Of a DNA stretch of 37,684 nucleotides, positions 15,718-23,684 are shown piece by piece. The first letter of the stretch is position 1. Every line of letters starts with the position of its first letter. Source of the stretch: a virus; IMG/VR virus record IMGVR_UViG_3300010401_000028, positions 1 to 37,684 of that record, one strand, 5' to 3'. Position numbers and translations under genes: made by a program. The notes beneath the pieces are model-generated. The model saw nothing but the letters and a program-made list of their open reading frames with translations, had not been told where the DNA came from and made no database searches.

Positions 15718-16015
15718 GAAAGAAAAGTGATGAAGTAGTCATTTTCACCACACTAAGGATCTGCAAAAAGACTATACCCGATTTGCGCTCTTAGAGCTAC
15801 TATTGGAAGAGATTTTCTGTGTGTAATAATACTATTTAAAATCAGCTCTTGACAAGCTTTTTAGATTCCTTACATTGGATTATGGATGTATAAGAGCGTA
15901 AGGAACTCGTCCGAATAGTACAGTCAATTATTCTAGACACTTGTCACGTCTATAAGACCTCCTTGCGTTCATATACCATAGAAAGAAAAGTATCGTTCTA
16001 ACCTAAGGAGTCTCT
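15718..16015 (+). promoter_or_regulatory. Intergenic region with promoter for the exported-protein block
   Basis: About 300 bases without a gene. It contains TTGACA at 15849-15854 and TACATT at 15871-15876, a 16-base spacing that fits a sigma70 promoter for the rightward genes. The TAAGGAG site before 16016 lies at the end. I see no RNA gene or other structure of note. Confidence 0.55.
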
Positions 16016-16291
16016 ATGAATATCAAGAGTCTTATTCTTACTGCCCTTTTAGTTCCTTCTTTCTGCCTAGCGCAGACCAAAGAAGAAAAGAAACAACAAC
16101 TTTCAGCCGATATGAATGCGCTCATCCTGAAGATGGTAGCAGCTGACCACCTCATGATATTAAATCTGTGGAGAGAATATCTCGCCGTAGACAAGGAAGG
16201 AGCGGAAAAAGCGCACCAATATTCACTGAAGATATACGAAGAAGCAGAAGCGCTATTAGACCAAATGGAAGAATTACAAAGTCATGAATAA
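16016..16291 (+). CDS. Small exported helical protein
   Basis: 91 residues with TAAGGAG upstream. The signal peptide ends SFCLA (about residue 19), leaving about 72 residues that are almost entirely helical and charged (a LSADMNALILKMV helix and a second EEAEALLDQMEEL helix). It has no cysteine after cleavage. An extracytoplasmic helical hairpin or coiled coil is likely, possibly a lysis or adsorption-blocking factor, but no family is recognised. First gene of the exported-protein block; the next gene starts inside its end. Confidence 0.75.
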   Translation: MNIKSLILTALLVPSFCLAQTKEEKKQQLSADMNALILKMVAADHLMILNLWREYLAVDKEGAEKAHQYSLKIYEEAEALLDQMEELQSHE

Positions 16292-16979
16292 GTACCCATT
16301 ATCACTCTTAATTATAGTTTCGACAGCAACTATAACAGCAAGCGAAAAAGACAAAAAGGCGTTTGACCTATTGAAGGATAAGTGGGGCGCAGTTACTGCT
16401 AACCAGTACAAACAGACCGCAGAAAACGCAAATGAGGCAGTTAAAACTGCAGCAACAGCATTGAGTCCGGAAGTTCTAGGTGAGTCAGGAAAGGCTCTCA
16501 CCAAAGGCCTTCTGGCTGGATTGGATGATAAAGAACTTGCTGCTAAAGCAGATGCACTAGGAAAGAACTTGGGTGAAGCAGCAGGAGCCGGACTTGTTGT
16601 CGGTATGGCTGGGGCAGTAAAGTCAGGATTAGTGGCCGCTCCTGGAGCAATAAAAGCAGGTGCAATTGTCTATGGACCTCCTCTAGCGGCAGGAACAGCG
16701 GCAGTAGGATTTACGGGATACATGGGCTATGTAGCGTGGGTATGCCACAGAGAGAACGGTTTCAATAGATGCCTGAGTAGACACTTTGATAACGAGAATG
16801 TTAACGAGCGCGGATTTCCAAGGCGCTGCGATTCTCCAGAAAGACGCCTGCGTTATTGGACCAACAGCGTGGCAGAAACATACATAGAACGTTTTAAAGC
16901 CATGAAGAAGAGAGGAGTGCGGCCAGAAGGGAAATGGCTTGGCCACCAAGGAATCGAAGATCAGAAAGACGGCAAGTAA
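16284..16979 (+). CDS. Exported protein with Ala/Gly-rich hydrophobic core
   Basis: 231 residues. The ATG at 16284 overlaps the previous gene by eight bases and has only a weak site, suggesting coupling. A signal peptide (cut after about residue 19) is followed by a helical charged region. Two hydrophobic stretches rich in Ala and Gly come next (EAAGAGLVVGMAGAVKSGLV, then AIVYGPPLAAGTAAVGFTGY). The tail is basic and Arg/Trp-rich, with two Cys near WVCHRENGFNRC. Glycine-zipper-like spacing suggests membrane insertion. The layout would fit a pore-forming or envelope protein; no enzyme motif is seen. Confidence 0.7.
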   Translation: MNKYPLSLLIIVSTATITASEKDKKAFDLLKDKWGAVTANQYKQTAENANEAVKTAATALSPEVLGESGKALTKGLLAGLDDKELAAKADALGKNLGEAAGAGLVVGMAGAVKSGLVAAPGAIKAGAIVYGPPLAAGTAAVGFTGYMGYVAWVCHRENGFNRCLSRHFDNENVNERGFPRRCDSPERRLRYWTNSVAETYIERFKAMKKRGVRPEGKWLGHQGIEDQKDGK

Positions 16980-17010
16980 GTATTGTATTTAATCACACCT
17001 AAGGAACCAT

Positions 17011-17703
17011 ATGTCATCAGTTATATCCAGAATTATGATTGCACCAGTTTTGTTCTCAACTCTATTGGGAGCATCCGAGATTAGAAAAGAAAATATATTC
17101 CACGACCGAGGAGACGTTGTAACGCACGGAAAGAGTGGGTTCAAGGTAAACGGTCAGAAAGTAAATAGCTTTGATCTGAGTGGAGATTTGAGGGGTGTTT
17201 CTTCTAAGAGAGACCTGAAGAATATCTTTGCTACAGGAAAAGCTCTTAGAGTGTCTAGAATAGGCAACAATTATGCTCTTGATACGCAAAGTCGTGTAAA
17301 AGGTGGCGGACCTATCTCTGGGTACATAGCTTACTGGGCAACAAAGGCATTGTGCTATGGTGGTCTAGCTGGCGCAGCAGGTGCAGGAATAGCAGCAGGT
17401 GCCGCTGTTGTCCTTCCAGCGGGAGCCGTAGGAACTATCGCTGCTAGTAGTATTGGTGCTGCTACCGTAGCAGGAGGAGCAAACGCTGCGGTTGGAATTA
17501 CTGCTGCAGCTGCTATGGGTACTCCTGGAGCAGTACTAGTCGCAACCGCTGTTGGCAGTAATGTTGCTGCCGCTACAGGCGTTGCTCTGGTAGCTGGAGA
17601 AGTTGCTTCAACAGCAGCAGCAACGGGTGGAATTATTGCATCAATAGAAGCGGCATCTTTGACCACAGGCCTATTCTTTAGCAGTATTCCGTTTCTTCCT
17701 TAA
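17011..17703 (+). CDS. Exported protein with long Ala/Gly hydrophobic tail
   Basis: 230 residues, TAAGGA before the ATG. The N-terminal signal ends near LLGA (residue 21). A polar beta-like domain follows (residues 22-95), and then about 120 residues composed almost only of Ala, Gly, Val, Ile, Ser and Thr with repeated small-residue spacing (AGAAGAGIAAGAAVV). It shares this two-part design with the 16284 gene, although the sequences do not align closely. Such glycine-zipper stretches insert in membranes in toxins and holin-like proteins. Function unknown; a membrane-active role is inferred. Confidence 0.7.
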   Translation: MSSVISRIMIAPVLFSTLLGASEIRKENIFHDRGDVVTHGKSGFKVNGQKVNSFDLSGDLRGVSSKRDLKNIFATGKALRVSRIGNNYALDTQSRVKGGGPISGYIAYWATKALCYGGLAGAAGAGIAAGAAVVLPAGAVGTIAASSIGAATVAGGANAAVGITAAAAMGTPGAVLVATAVGSNVAAATGVALVAGEVASTAAATGGIIASIEAASLTTGLFFSSIPFLP

Positions 17704-17715
17704 TAGTAAATAATC

Positions 17716-17739
17716 AGGGTGAGGGTAACTTCTCACCCT
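17716..17739 (+). other. Intercistronic hairpin
   Basis: AGGGTGAG pairs with CTCACCCT around an eight-base loop, 13 bases after a stop codon and directly before the AAAAGGAG ribosome site of the next gene. Confidence 0.6.
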
Positions 17740-17757
17740 CCTTCAAAAGGAGTAGTG

Positions 17758-18000
17758 ATGATACAAGATGTATGGGATATATTCACGAGTAAGTTTCAGC
17801 ACTATGTTAACATGGGAGCGACATGGAGCTTCTCTTATGGTGTGTTCCATCTCCTACAAGTTAAATGGGGATGGAAGGAAGCAGGATGCGTATTTGGAGC
17901 CCACGGATTAGGGGGATTCCTCATAAGCATCAGCATATTTATTATATTGTCATCGATTCTTAGTACGTATCAAGAGTACAAGAAAGAGAAAACTTCTTAA
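17758..18000 (+). CDS. Small membrane protein, candidate holin
   Basis: 80 residues. The start at 17758 has GGAG five bases upstream. A semi-hydrophobic aromatic segment (TWSFSYGVFHLLQV) at about residues 20-33 precedes one clear membrane span (GGFLISISIFIILSSIL, residues about 50-66). A charged tail (YQEYKKEKTS) ends the protein. Size, hydrophobic profile and charged C-terminus fit a holin, and it lies among exported proteins. There is no adjacent recognisable endolysin to support the call. Confidence 0.6.
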   Translation: MIQDVWDIFTSKFQHYVNMGATWSFSYGVFHLLQVKWGWKEAGCVFGAHGLGGFLISISIFIILSSILSTYQEYKKEKTS

Positions 18001-18032
18001 GAGGTCTTGATAAAACTAGACACTGCTTACTA

Positions 18033-18061
18033 GGGGAGGCCAAGTGATGGCTTGCCTCCCC
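18033..18061 (+). other. Intercistronic hairpin before the last rightward gene
   Basis: GGGGAGGC and AAG pair with CTT and GCCTCCCC around a six-base loop with one bulged C. It is followed within ten bases by AAAGGA and the next ATG, the same layout as at 7274-7321. Confidence 0.6.
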
Positions 18062-18079
18062 GCTAACAAAGGAATAACT

Positions 18080-18202
18080 ATGAAATGGTATTGGCGAATC
18101 GTCAGAATATGGCTGACAGTCTTCTTTGCAGTCGTACTCTTAGCCAGACTTGCGATTATATTTGACAAATGGCTCTGGGATAGAGACTTAACTTCCGATT
18201 AA
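18080..18202 (+). CDS. Small single-span membrane protein
   Basis: 40 residues, AAAGGA seven bases before the ATG. The sequence MKWYWRIVRIW leads into one membrane span (LTVFFAVVLLARLAIIF) and ends with a charged DKWLWDRDLTSD. Its stop overlaps the stop of the converging ejection-protein gene by three bases. The first 15 coding bases equal those of the exported gene at 7081, as does part of the upstream sequence. It could be a holin-like or inhibitor peptide; unproven. Confidence 0.6.
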   Translation: MKWYWRIVRIWLTVFFAVVLLARLAIIFDKWLWDRDLTSD

Positions 18203-19404
18203 ACCCCACCGTGTCCAAGAATTGATCCAGCCGCTTTCAATAAGGTTCCAGGAAATCCAACCACACTTCCAAGTACTGAACCAAGCGCTGTTGCTAGTTT
18301 AGGTGAAGAGCGTGGAACAGGTTTTTCTAGATCAGCTTTGAACTTCTGCGATATCTTATCCAGTTTAGAATCTATCCTATCATCAATCTGTTCTGTCAGA
18401 TCGTACGGCGGAATGCCTTCGTTCTCTTTGGTGACCTCTTTGAGGGCCTCAGCATATGCCAAGTTTCCTCGTTGAAGGTATTTGAGATTGGCAATAACCC
18501 GCTTTCTGCCTTCAGGACTTTGAGAAAGAGAAGGAATAGTCTTTAGGAACTGTTCTATTTCATAGTTACTTACACGAGATCCAAAGACACTCTTGGCATC
18601 ACGCAAGAATCCTGCAGCCAATTTTTGAAACTCTTCGCTTTCTGGGTTCATTAAGGCAGGAATATCAATACCAGACCGCTTTAGAAATTCCACATAGCCA
18701 GGAGTATCCAGCTTTCCTGTCTTTTCTAATTCTTCGAGCCTATCAAGATCATGAAGTTGCTGACGAGCAGATTTAGCCTTATCAGCAATCTCTTTTCTTT
18801 CTGTGGCAGTAATCTTAAACCGTTCAGCCTTCTCTTTTTGTGCCAGTTTTCGTTCTTCCCGCTCTTCTTGTCTGCGTTTTCTCTTTTCTTCTGGAGAAGT
18901 GAAGATATCAGAAACAAGATTGGCTTGGTTGGAAGCAGCGCCTTTAGGAAGTCCTGTTTCAACAGGAGCAGATGCGGGCTGTACAGGGGTTTTACCTAAT
19001 GCCTGAGCAATCAATGGACTAACCTGGTTCAAGCCTTGTTGGTTTGGATTGGATAATAGTTCAGATAGGTTTTGGATACCGGGTTGGTTAGCCTGCTGAG
19101 GTTGGATATGTTGAGCAGCTTGAGGCCCCAGGGCTTGTCCCAACTGCATCAATGATCCTAAATTTTGTAGCGGATACTTGCGTTCTTCTGGAGAAAGAGC
19201 GGCTAAGAAATCGGCAATCTCAGAAGTAACGCCGGGAAGCTTCTGAAAAGCTTGGCTTGCCTGTTGCATCTGCTGTTTTTGCACGAGTTGATTCAGCTTC
19301 ATGTTAGCAAGCGACTGCAAGGTAGATCCAAGGCCTTGACCAAGACCTGTTCCAAACTGCTCTCCAAATCCAGGATGATCTTGTAATACTGAAGGAAGTG
19401 CCAT
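18199..19404 (-). CDS. Probable internal virion / DNA-ejection protein
   Basis: 401 residues. It opens with a Gly-rich amphipathic stretch (FGEQFGTGLGQGLGSTLQSL), continues with Gln/Leu-rich helices, has a long charged coiled coil (EEKRKRRQEEREERKLAQ) and ends in a hydrophobic Gly-rich segment (LGSVLGSVVGFPGTLLKAAG). Short-tailed phages carry ejection proteins of this composition after the tail hub genes, and they form a channel through the host envelope. No lytic transglycosylase motif is visible. It is the last gene of the leftward virion unit. The call is from composition and place. Confidence 0.6.
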   Translation of the reverse strand: MALPSVLQDHPGFGEQFGTGLGQGLGSTLQSLANMKLNQLVQKQQMQQASQAFQKLPGVTSEIADFLAALSPEERKYPLQNLGSLMQLGQALGPQAAQHIQPQQANQPGIQNLSELLSNPNQQGLNQVSPLIAQALGKTPVQPASAPVETGLPKGAASNQANLVSDIFTSPEEKRKRRQEEREERKLAQKEKAERFKITATERKEIADKAKSARQQLHDLDRLEELEKTGKLDTPGYVEFLKRSGIDIPALMNPESEEFQKLAAGFLRDAKSVFGSRVSNYEIEQFLKTIPSLSQSPEGRKRVIANLKYLQRGNLAYAEALKEVTKENEGIPPYDLTEQIDDRIDSKLDKISQKFKADLEKPVPRSSPKLATALGSVLGSVVGFPGTLLKAAGSILGHGGV

Positions 19405-19413
19405 GATCTCTCC

Positions 19414-20013
19414 TTATAAGAGTCCTAAATATTTGAGTGAAGCAAGCGAACCGAACGACCCTAATCCTTGCCCAAGCGCTCCCCCTGCAGATCCAAAGAG
19501 GCCCGATTTACCAGGTACATAAGAGCTTTCAAACTGAGGCATAAGAGCAAGGCGTAGAAGATTAAGAAGATAGCTCTGATCCAACTGCTGTTGTTGCTGT
19601 CCAAATTGAGCCCCCATTCCTGCCAATTCACTTTCCAATCCAGCACCAGCCTGCCCTAACGCTCCTTGAAAGGCAGAAGAGTTTTGTCCTCCACCAAGAG
19701 CGGTGAAACGTTCTGCAAGGGAGGGAATGGTTTGGGTATTGAACTGATTACGAGCGTTCTGAGCAATAGGAGCAAACGCTTGCTGATACTGCTGCGGCCC
19801 CTGCATTCCTGGTTGGAGCATCTGCATAAGGTTCTGTATGTTCAGACCTTGAAGCTGCTGCTGTTGTGGATTGAGCAGTGGCGATAAGGCAAGTTGACCC
19901 TGACTTCCAAAGAGGCCCTCTTTAATTTTTGTGCCAAACCCTTTTTTCTGTTGAGCAAACGGCATCATGGTTGGCATCATCATCTGTGCCGGTAGGTTAT
20001 TATTGACTGCCAT
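19414..20013 (-). CDS. Gln/Met-rich probable internal virion protein
   Basis: 199 residues, GGGAGAAT before the ATG. The N-terminus is Met/Pro/Gln-rich. The middle has the segment IPSLAERFTALGGGQNSSAF followed by GALGQAGAGLESELAG and a glutamine run. The end is Gly/Leu-rich. Such proteins lie between tail hub and ejection proteins in related podovirus genomes and are probably packaged inside the head. No known enzymatic motif. It probably works with the 18199 protein. Confidence 0.6.
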   Translation of the reverse strand: MAVNNNLPAQMMMPTMMPFAQQKKGFGTKIKEGLFGSQGQLALSPLLNPQQQQLQGLNIQNLMQMLQPGMQGPQQYQQAFAPIAQNARNQFNTQTIPSLAERFTALGGGQNSSAFQGALGQAGAGLESELAGMGAQFGQQQQQLDQSYLLNLLRLALMPQFESSYVPGKSGLFGSAGGALGQGLGSFGSLASLKYLGLL

Positions 20014-20028
20014 ACTTATTCTCCCTTT

Positions 20029-20583
20029 TTAATTTTGTAAATATTCTAAAACAATATACGTCGTTGTATAGGCAGAATAGTTGGCGCCAGTTATCACGTT
20101 TACGTTTGTCGTGTCTACATTCACCTCTATATTATGGGCTACATCTGTGGCAGAAACAAAGGGCAATGGAATGTATGACGTCGATGGGTCTGTTGCAGCT
20201 CCGTAGATCCTGGTGAACGTGGTAGAGGAAGTACAGGTTATGTGGTGTGGCACACTCTTGGTAGCAGCGTTAGGAAGAGCCCCAAAGTTGATAACGGTCC
20301 TGTAGACAGTTCGGAACTCGGGTGTCTGTGCCGTGCCAGAATTCAGGGCTGGATTTGCAAAATATTGATTCGATGTCACAAACTCTTGCAGATTATTGTA
20401 GATGCCTGTCTCTTTGGTATTAACCGCCAGATTGATACGGTTCACAATAAGCGCCAAGCGGACAATAAGTTCCTTAAATTGATCGCTTTTGGGATCAGTG
20501 GAGGATAATTCAGCTATTACCTGCCAGATCTCGGTCGAAGGAACAAATTCACCAAGATACTGAAATAGATTATCTGCTGCCAT
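20029..20583 (-). CDS. Conserved-type virion protein
   Basis: 184 residues. The first 70 residues are helical (EIWQVIAELSSTDPKSDQF, ELIVRLALIVNRINLAV). The second part is beta-rich (FRTVYRTVINFGALPNA, EVNVDTTNVNVITG) and ends YIVLEYLQN. This two-part build and its place next to the tail hub suggest a tail accessory or knob protein. Its ATG overlaps the hub gene's stop by one base. No signal peptide. Confidence 0.6.
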   Translation of the reverse strand: MAADNLFQYLGEFVPSTEIWQVIAELSSTDPKSDQFKELIVRLALIVNRINLAVNTKETGIYNNLQEFVTSNQYFANPALNSGTAQTPEFRTVYRTVINFGALPNAATKSVPHHITCTSSTTFTRIYGAATDPSTSYIPLPFVSATDVAHNIEVNVDTTNVNVITGANYSAYTTTYIVLEYLQN

Positions 20584-22919
20584 TACTGCAACCTATCGCT
20601 TGATTTGTTGGTATGAAGTATGAGACCATCAAGTTCAAAGTCTGAGAACGCTATAGCAAGCGTGGTGATTTGGGTTGGATTCATATACATAAGGATTTGG
20701 ATGCATTCTCCGGTGGTTTGGAAATAGAGAGGATGCCAAAGTCTGTTTTGGACCTGCTCTAATGGATAATAGAGTGGATCATATGGTCGAGTCTCCAATA
20801 CTCCTGTTCCCATGTTAGCGCCGGTTCCTAGTGGCCCTCCTGCATTCAACATAGACAGATCGGTAGCTGACGGGAAATAGTCCACCGTCATTTCACCGCT
20901 TGTGGTCTTTTCTAAACCGAAATCTATCCTTTGCAGGAATACGTTACGGCCTTCTGCAAGATAAGGATTCCACTGCTTAGAGGCTATGCTGATATTAGAA
21001 ACACGAGAAACGGTTCCTCCTCCAGTATAGGTTCCTGTAAGGGTAACTGACGGTATAACAAACTCGTTCTGTTTATCGGTACCTAAGGCATAGACAGGAA
21101 AGATGTTATTCGGATACAAAGATGCAGGAATGCTGGTCAGAGTAGCCCCTTGGAAGTTCTCCAAGATAACATAGTCTCCATCTGTCGGATCGCTCGAGTT
21201 AACAGGAGCAAGCGTATGGTCAATACAGGTCACGATAACGTTACTGCCTGATTGAGCCATATTGGTGATCTGCATAGCGCGAGCATTTCTGCTTTCATCA
21301 GGGTCACAGATGAATGTGTATCCTTGTTGGTTACCTGCAATAACCTGACGGAAGTTGGCATCAAGTGAGCCGCTTTGCCACTGCATGCCGGCTTCTTGCC
21401 ACGTAAGCGTTGTTGCAGCCCACGTTATAGAGTTGTTCTGATCCTGCTGCTCAAAGTACCCAAAGGCAGTAATACAGTCAGTATTGAGTGCCCATGAATC
21501 GTTTCGGTAGTTGTATACAAGGATCTGAGTAGGGTAGACTGAAGCTCCAGAGGCTGCTTCTTCATCAGTTGCAGGAAACGTCCAGTAAACCAACTCGGTA
21601 AAGTAGTCTCTAATGCCATAGACGCGCTGTACGCCAAGATTTCTGTTTTGGATGTTGAATACCTGATCGGGAATTTTCGTGTCTATACGTTCAACGTTGG
21701 AGCCTGAGCATGCATGTACTCCTGTGGTGCCCATGGTCAGGATAACCGTATCAAACGGAACTGTTGAGAACTGAGCTTCTGATCCAAGTTCTGTGTTAAT
21801 CTTTTGCCACACAAAAGGGATCACGTAGTTACCTGTGTAGGCTAATTCCCAGGTGCTGCGCTCAAAGTAGACAACGAGTCGGTCTTTTATAAATTCTGCA
21901 CTAATAATCTGTTCTTCAGTGGTCGCATCAATAAATCCTGCGCCTGCACCGTTTAAGGTTCCATCGGTAGTATTCGGTTCGTACCAGGCGTTTGCTGCAA
22001 AGGGAGAACCATTCCAAGAATATCTACAGCGGTTAGTATAGGCCGTATTGGTTCCTAAGCCACCGCCATTATCGTTTTCTATGGTGCTTAAAAGAAGCAG
22101 CCTATTCTTGAACGATACGATAAGGCGCGAAGTGACGACGAACGGTCCTGTTGTTGGCGCTCCTGTAGGAGCAAAATAGAACTTAGCAGTAGTCCAGGTA
22201 GATCCATTCTGGGTATACCAGATAGGGTCATCGGTAGCTGTTCCAGCACCGTTTGGATTGACGACATGGTAATTGGTTATAAAAAGGCTTGGAACGCCGC
22301 CTGGAGAAACGTTTCTATAGTTGTCTGTCCATACAAAATTTATGTTAGTACCATGAAGCAGTACTGTACCAGATCTCTGCCATGCTCCACCAGTAAATAT
22401 ATAGGCAAACTGAGTATCAAAGCCATAAGAAGGCTGATTATTGATGGGTCCGTTTTCATAATTGCATAATCCCATGACCGGTTCGCCAGGGTAGAAATAG
22501 ATAGGTGTTCCGGCGGCTAAACCAGTAGCTGCTAAAGCGAAAGCTCCTGTAACGGTGCTATACGTACCGGTTCCTGGACCGGTTGCGAGCATTGCAGCAG
22601 GATTACCCGTCTGATAGACCGTAAAGATCTGATCTCCTGCTGAAAACATCTGTCCTACTTTAAAGACTGCTCCTGGAACAGGACTAACCGGAGCTCCTAT
22701 GGTTCCTACTTGTATTCTAAAACGAGAGAAGAGTGGTTCCGTGACAGCACTATCCCATCCGGTTCCCATAAGACGTTCACCAAACCGTTTCCTTACACGA
22801 CCACGAAACACGTATGCATTCTGTAACTGCTCAAAGGCATCATCACTGATGAGGAAAGGGCGCAGGTTCTGTTGCAAACCGGTCTGTAGAGGTCCTATAA
22901 AAAAACGATCGAACGGCAT
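20583..22919 (-). CDS. Tail hub / packaged-DNA stabilisation protein (P22 gp10-like role)
   Basis: 778 residues, the largest protein here. The N-terminus (PFDRFFIGPLQTGLQQNLRP, then FEQLQNAYVFRGRVRKRFG) is typical of large proteins closing the short tail of P22-like phages. The body is beta-rich with many aromatic strands, consistent with a propeller or hub ring between connector and needle or fibres. GGAA precedes the ATG. The gene lies one base after the gp53-like gene and next to virion genes throughout. Assignment to the gp10 role is by context and sequence flavour, not by catalytic motif. Confidence 0.6.
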   Translation of the reverse strand: MPFDRFFIGPLQTGLQQNLRPFLISDDAFEQLQNAYVFRGRVRKRFGERLMGTGWDSAVTEPLFSRFRIQVGTIGAPVSPVPGAVFKVGQMFSAGDQIFTVYQTGNPAAMLATGPGTGTYSTVTGAFALAATGLAAGTPIYFYPGEPVMGLCNYENGPINNQPSYGFDTQFAYIFTGGAWQRSGTVLLHGTNINFVWTDNYRNVSPGGVPSLFITNYHVVNPNGAGTATDDPIWYTQNGSTWTTAKFYFAPTGAPTTGPFVVTSRLIVSFKNRLLLLSTIENDNGGGLGTNTAYTNRCRYSWNGSPFAANAWYEPNTTDGTLNGAGAGFIDATTEEQIISAEFIKDRLVVYFERSTWELAYTGNYVIPFVWQKINTELGSEAQFSTVPFDTVILTMGTTGVHACSGSNVERIDTKIPDQVFNIQNRNLGVQRVYGIRDYFTELVYWTFPATDEEAASGASVYPTQILVYNYRNDSWALNTDCITAFGYFEQQDQNNSITWAATTLTWQEAGMQWQSGSLDANFRQVIAGNQQGYTFICDPDESRNARAMQITNMAQSGSNVIVTCIDHTLAPVNSSDPTDGDYVILENFQGATLTSIPASLYPNNIFPVYALGTDKQNEFVIPSVTLTGTYTGGGTVSRVSNISIASKQWNPYLAEGRNVFLQRIDFGLEKTTSGEMTVDYFPSATDLSMLNAGGPLGTGANMGTGVLETRPYDPLYYPLEQVQNRLWHPLYFQTTGECIQILMYMNPTQITTLAIAFSDFELDGLILHTNKSSDRLQ

Positions 22920-22920
22920 G

Positions 22921-23514
22921 TTAGTTCCCTATAGCTAAGAATTGAAACCCTACAGGTCCAAAGGCTCCAGTTGATGTTCTATGTGAGCCGTACACCGTGA
23001 ACTGTGTCCAAGGGGCTAAGAAGTTATTTAACCTCACAAATCCATCACCATCAGAAGCATTAACATAGGCCGTAGTAAGTATGATGGTAAATATATTGCT
23101 GAATGCCGGTATAGTTGCTCCTGCAGGAAAAGTTATTGTACTCAATCCTGTTGCGCTACTGTTTCCCCACTTAAGAAGAACTCCTGAAGGAAGATAGGCC
23201 CATCCTGGGCTTCCCGCTACCTGTTGTGATTCAGTCAGCGGAACGGTTCCTCCAGTAGAGTTAATGAGATACAACTCATCTTTGGCTGTCTTAGTAGAAA
23301 GAGCATTATAAAGCCCTATTTCTCCTGCATTGATGGCAGGAGCAGCGCCCTGAACAGGAAAGGTTACGAACTTATGTTTTCCCTGATCCGCAGATGCAAA
23401 ATCTACGTGGTTCACATCAATAAGCGTTTGAATAGCTGCAAAGTTATTAAGAATATCTGACTGTGATTGTGACAATGCATCAGTCGGTTGAGGAATATTA
23501 TTCTGATACGCCAT
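22921..23514 (-). CDS. Tail protein with gp53-like C-terminal domain
   Basis: 197 residues. The N-terminal helical part (DALSQSQSDILNNFAAIQTL) may attach to the tail. The C-terminal half matches the fibre-tip domain known from phage gp53-like proteins: GWAYLPSGVLLKWG, a strand block, then FVRLNN and the ending FQFLAIGN. In related phages this domain is receptor-binding. The ATG overlaps the previous stop (shared base at 23514). A probable short fibre or needle tip. Confidence 0.7.
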   Translation of the reverse strand: MAYQNNIPQPTDALSQSQSDILNNFAAIQTLIDVNHVDFASADQGKHKFVTFPVQGAAPAINAGEIGLYNALSTKTAKDELYLINSTGGTVPLTESQQVAGSPGWAYLPSGVLLKWGNSSATGLSTITFPAGATIPAFSNIFTIILTTAYVNASDGDGFVRLNNFLAPWTQFTVYGSHRTSTGAFGPVGFQFLAIGN

Positions 23515-23684
23515 TACTTTCTCCGATAATACATAACTGTTCCTATAAAACCGACCACGACCGTAATCAGCAGAACACTGAACACAAAAATGCAGAGTTC
23601 CTGCTGTTTACACATGACCTCCTGCCTATTATTGAGTGCGTGCAGGATACTAAATAGACCGAACAATAGTTCATCTCTGTCCAT
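23514..23684 (-). CDS. Small single-span membrane protein
   Basis: 56 residues; the start at 23684 follows AGGAGG and overlaps the previous stop (TAATG). A polar N-terminal helix with two Cys (MCKQQELC) is followed by one membrane span (IFVFSVLLITVVVGFIGTVM) and YYRRK. It is the only membrane protein in the leftward virion block. It could be a holin- or spanin-like factor, or a protein displayed in the inner membrane. Unknown. Confidence 0.65.
   Translation of the reverse strand: MDRDELLFGLFSILHALNNRQEVMCKQQELCIFVFSVLLITVVVGFIGTVMYYRRK

Noticed and set aside
16284-17703. Calling the exported Ala/Gly-rich proteins toxins or holins outright
   Set aside because: Composition suggests membrane activity, but no family motif or partner lysin supports a firm name.
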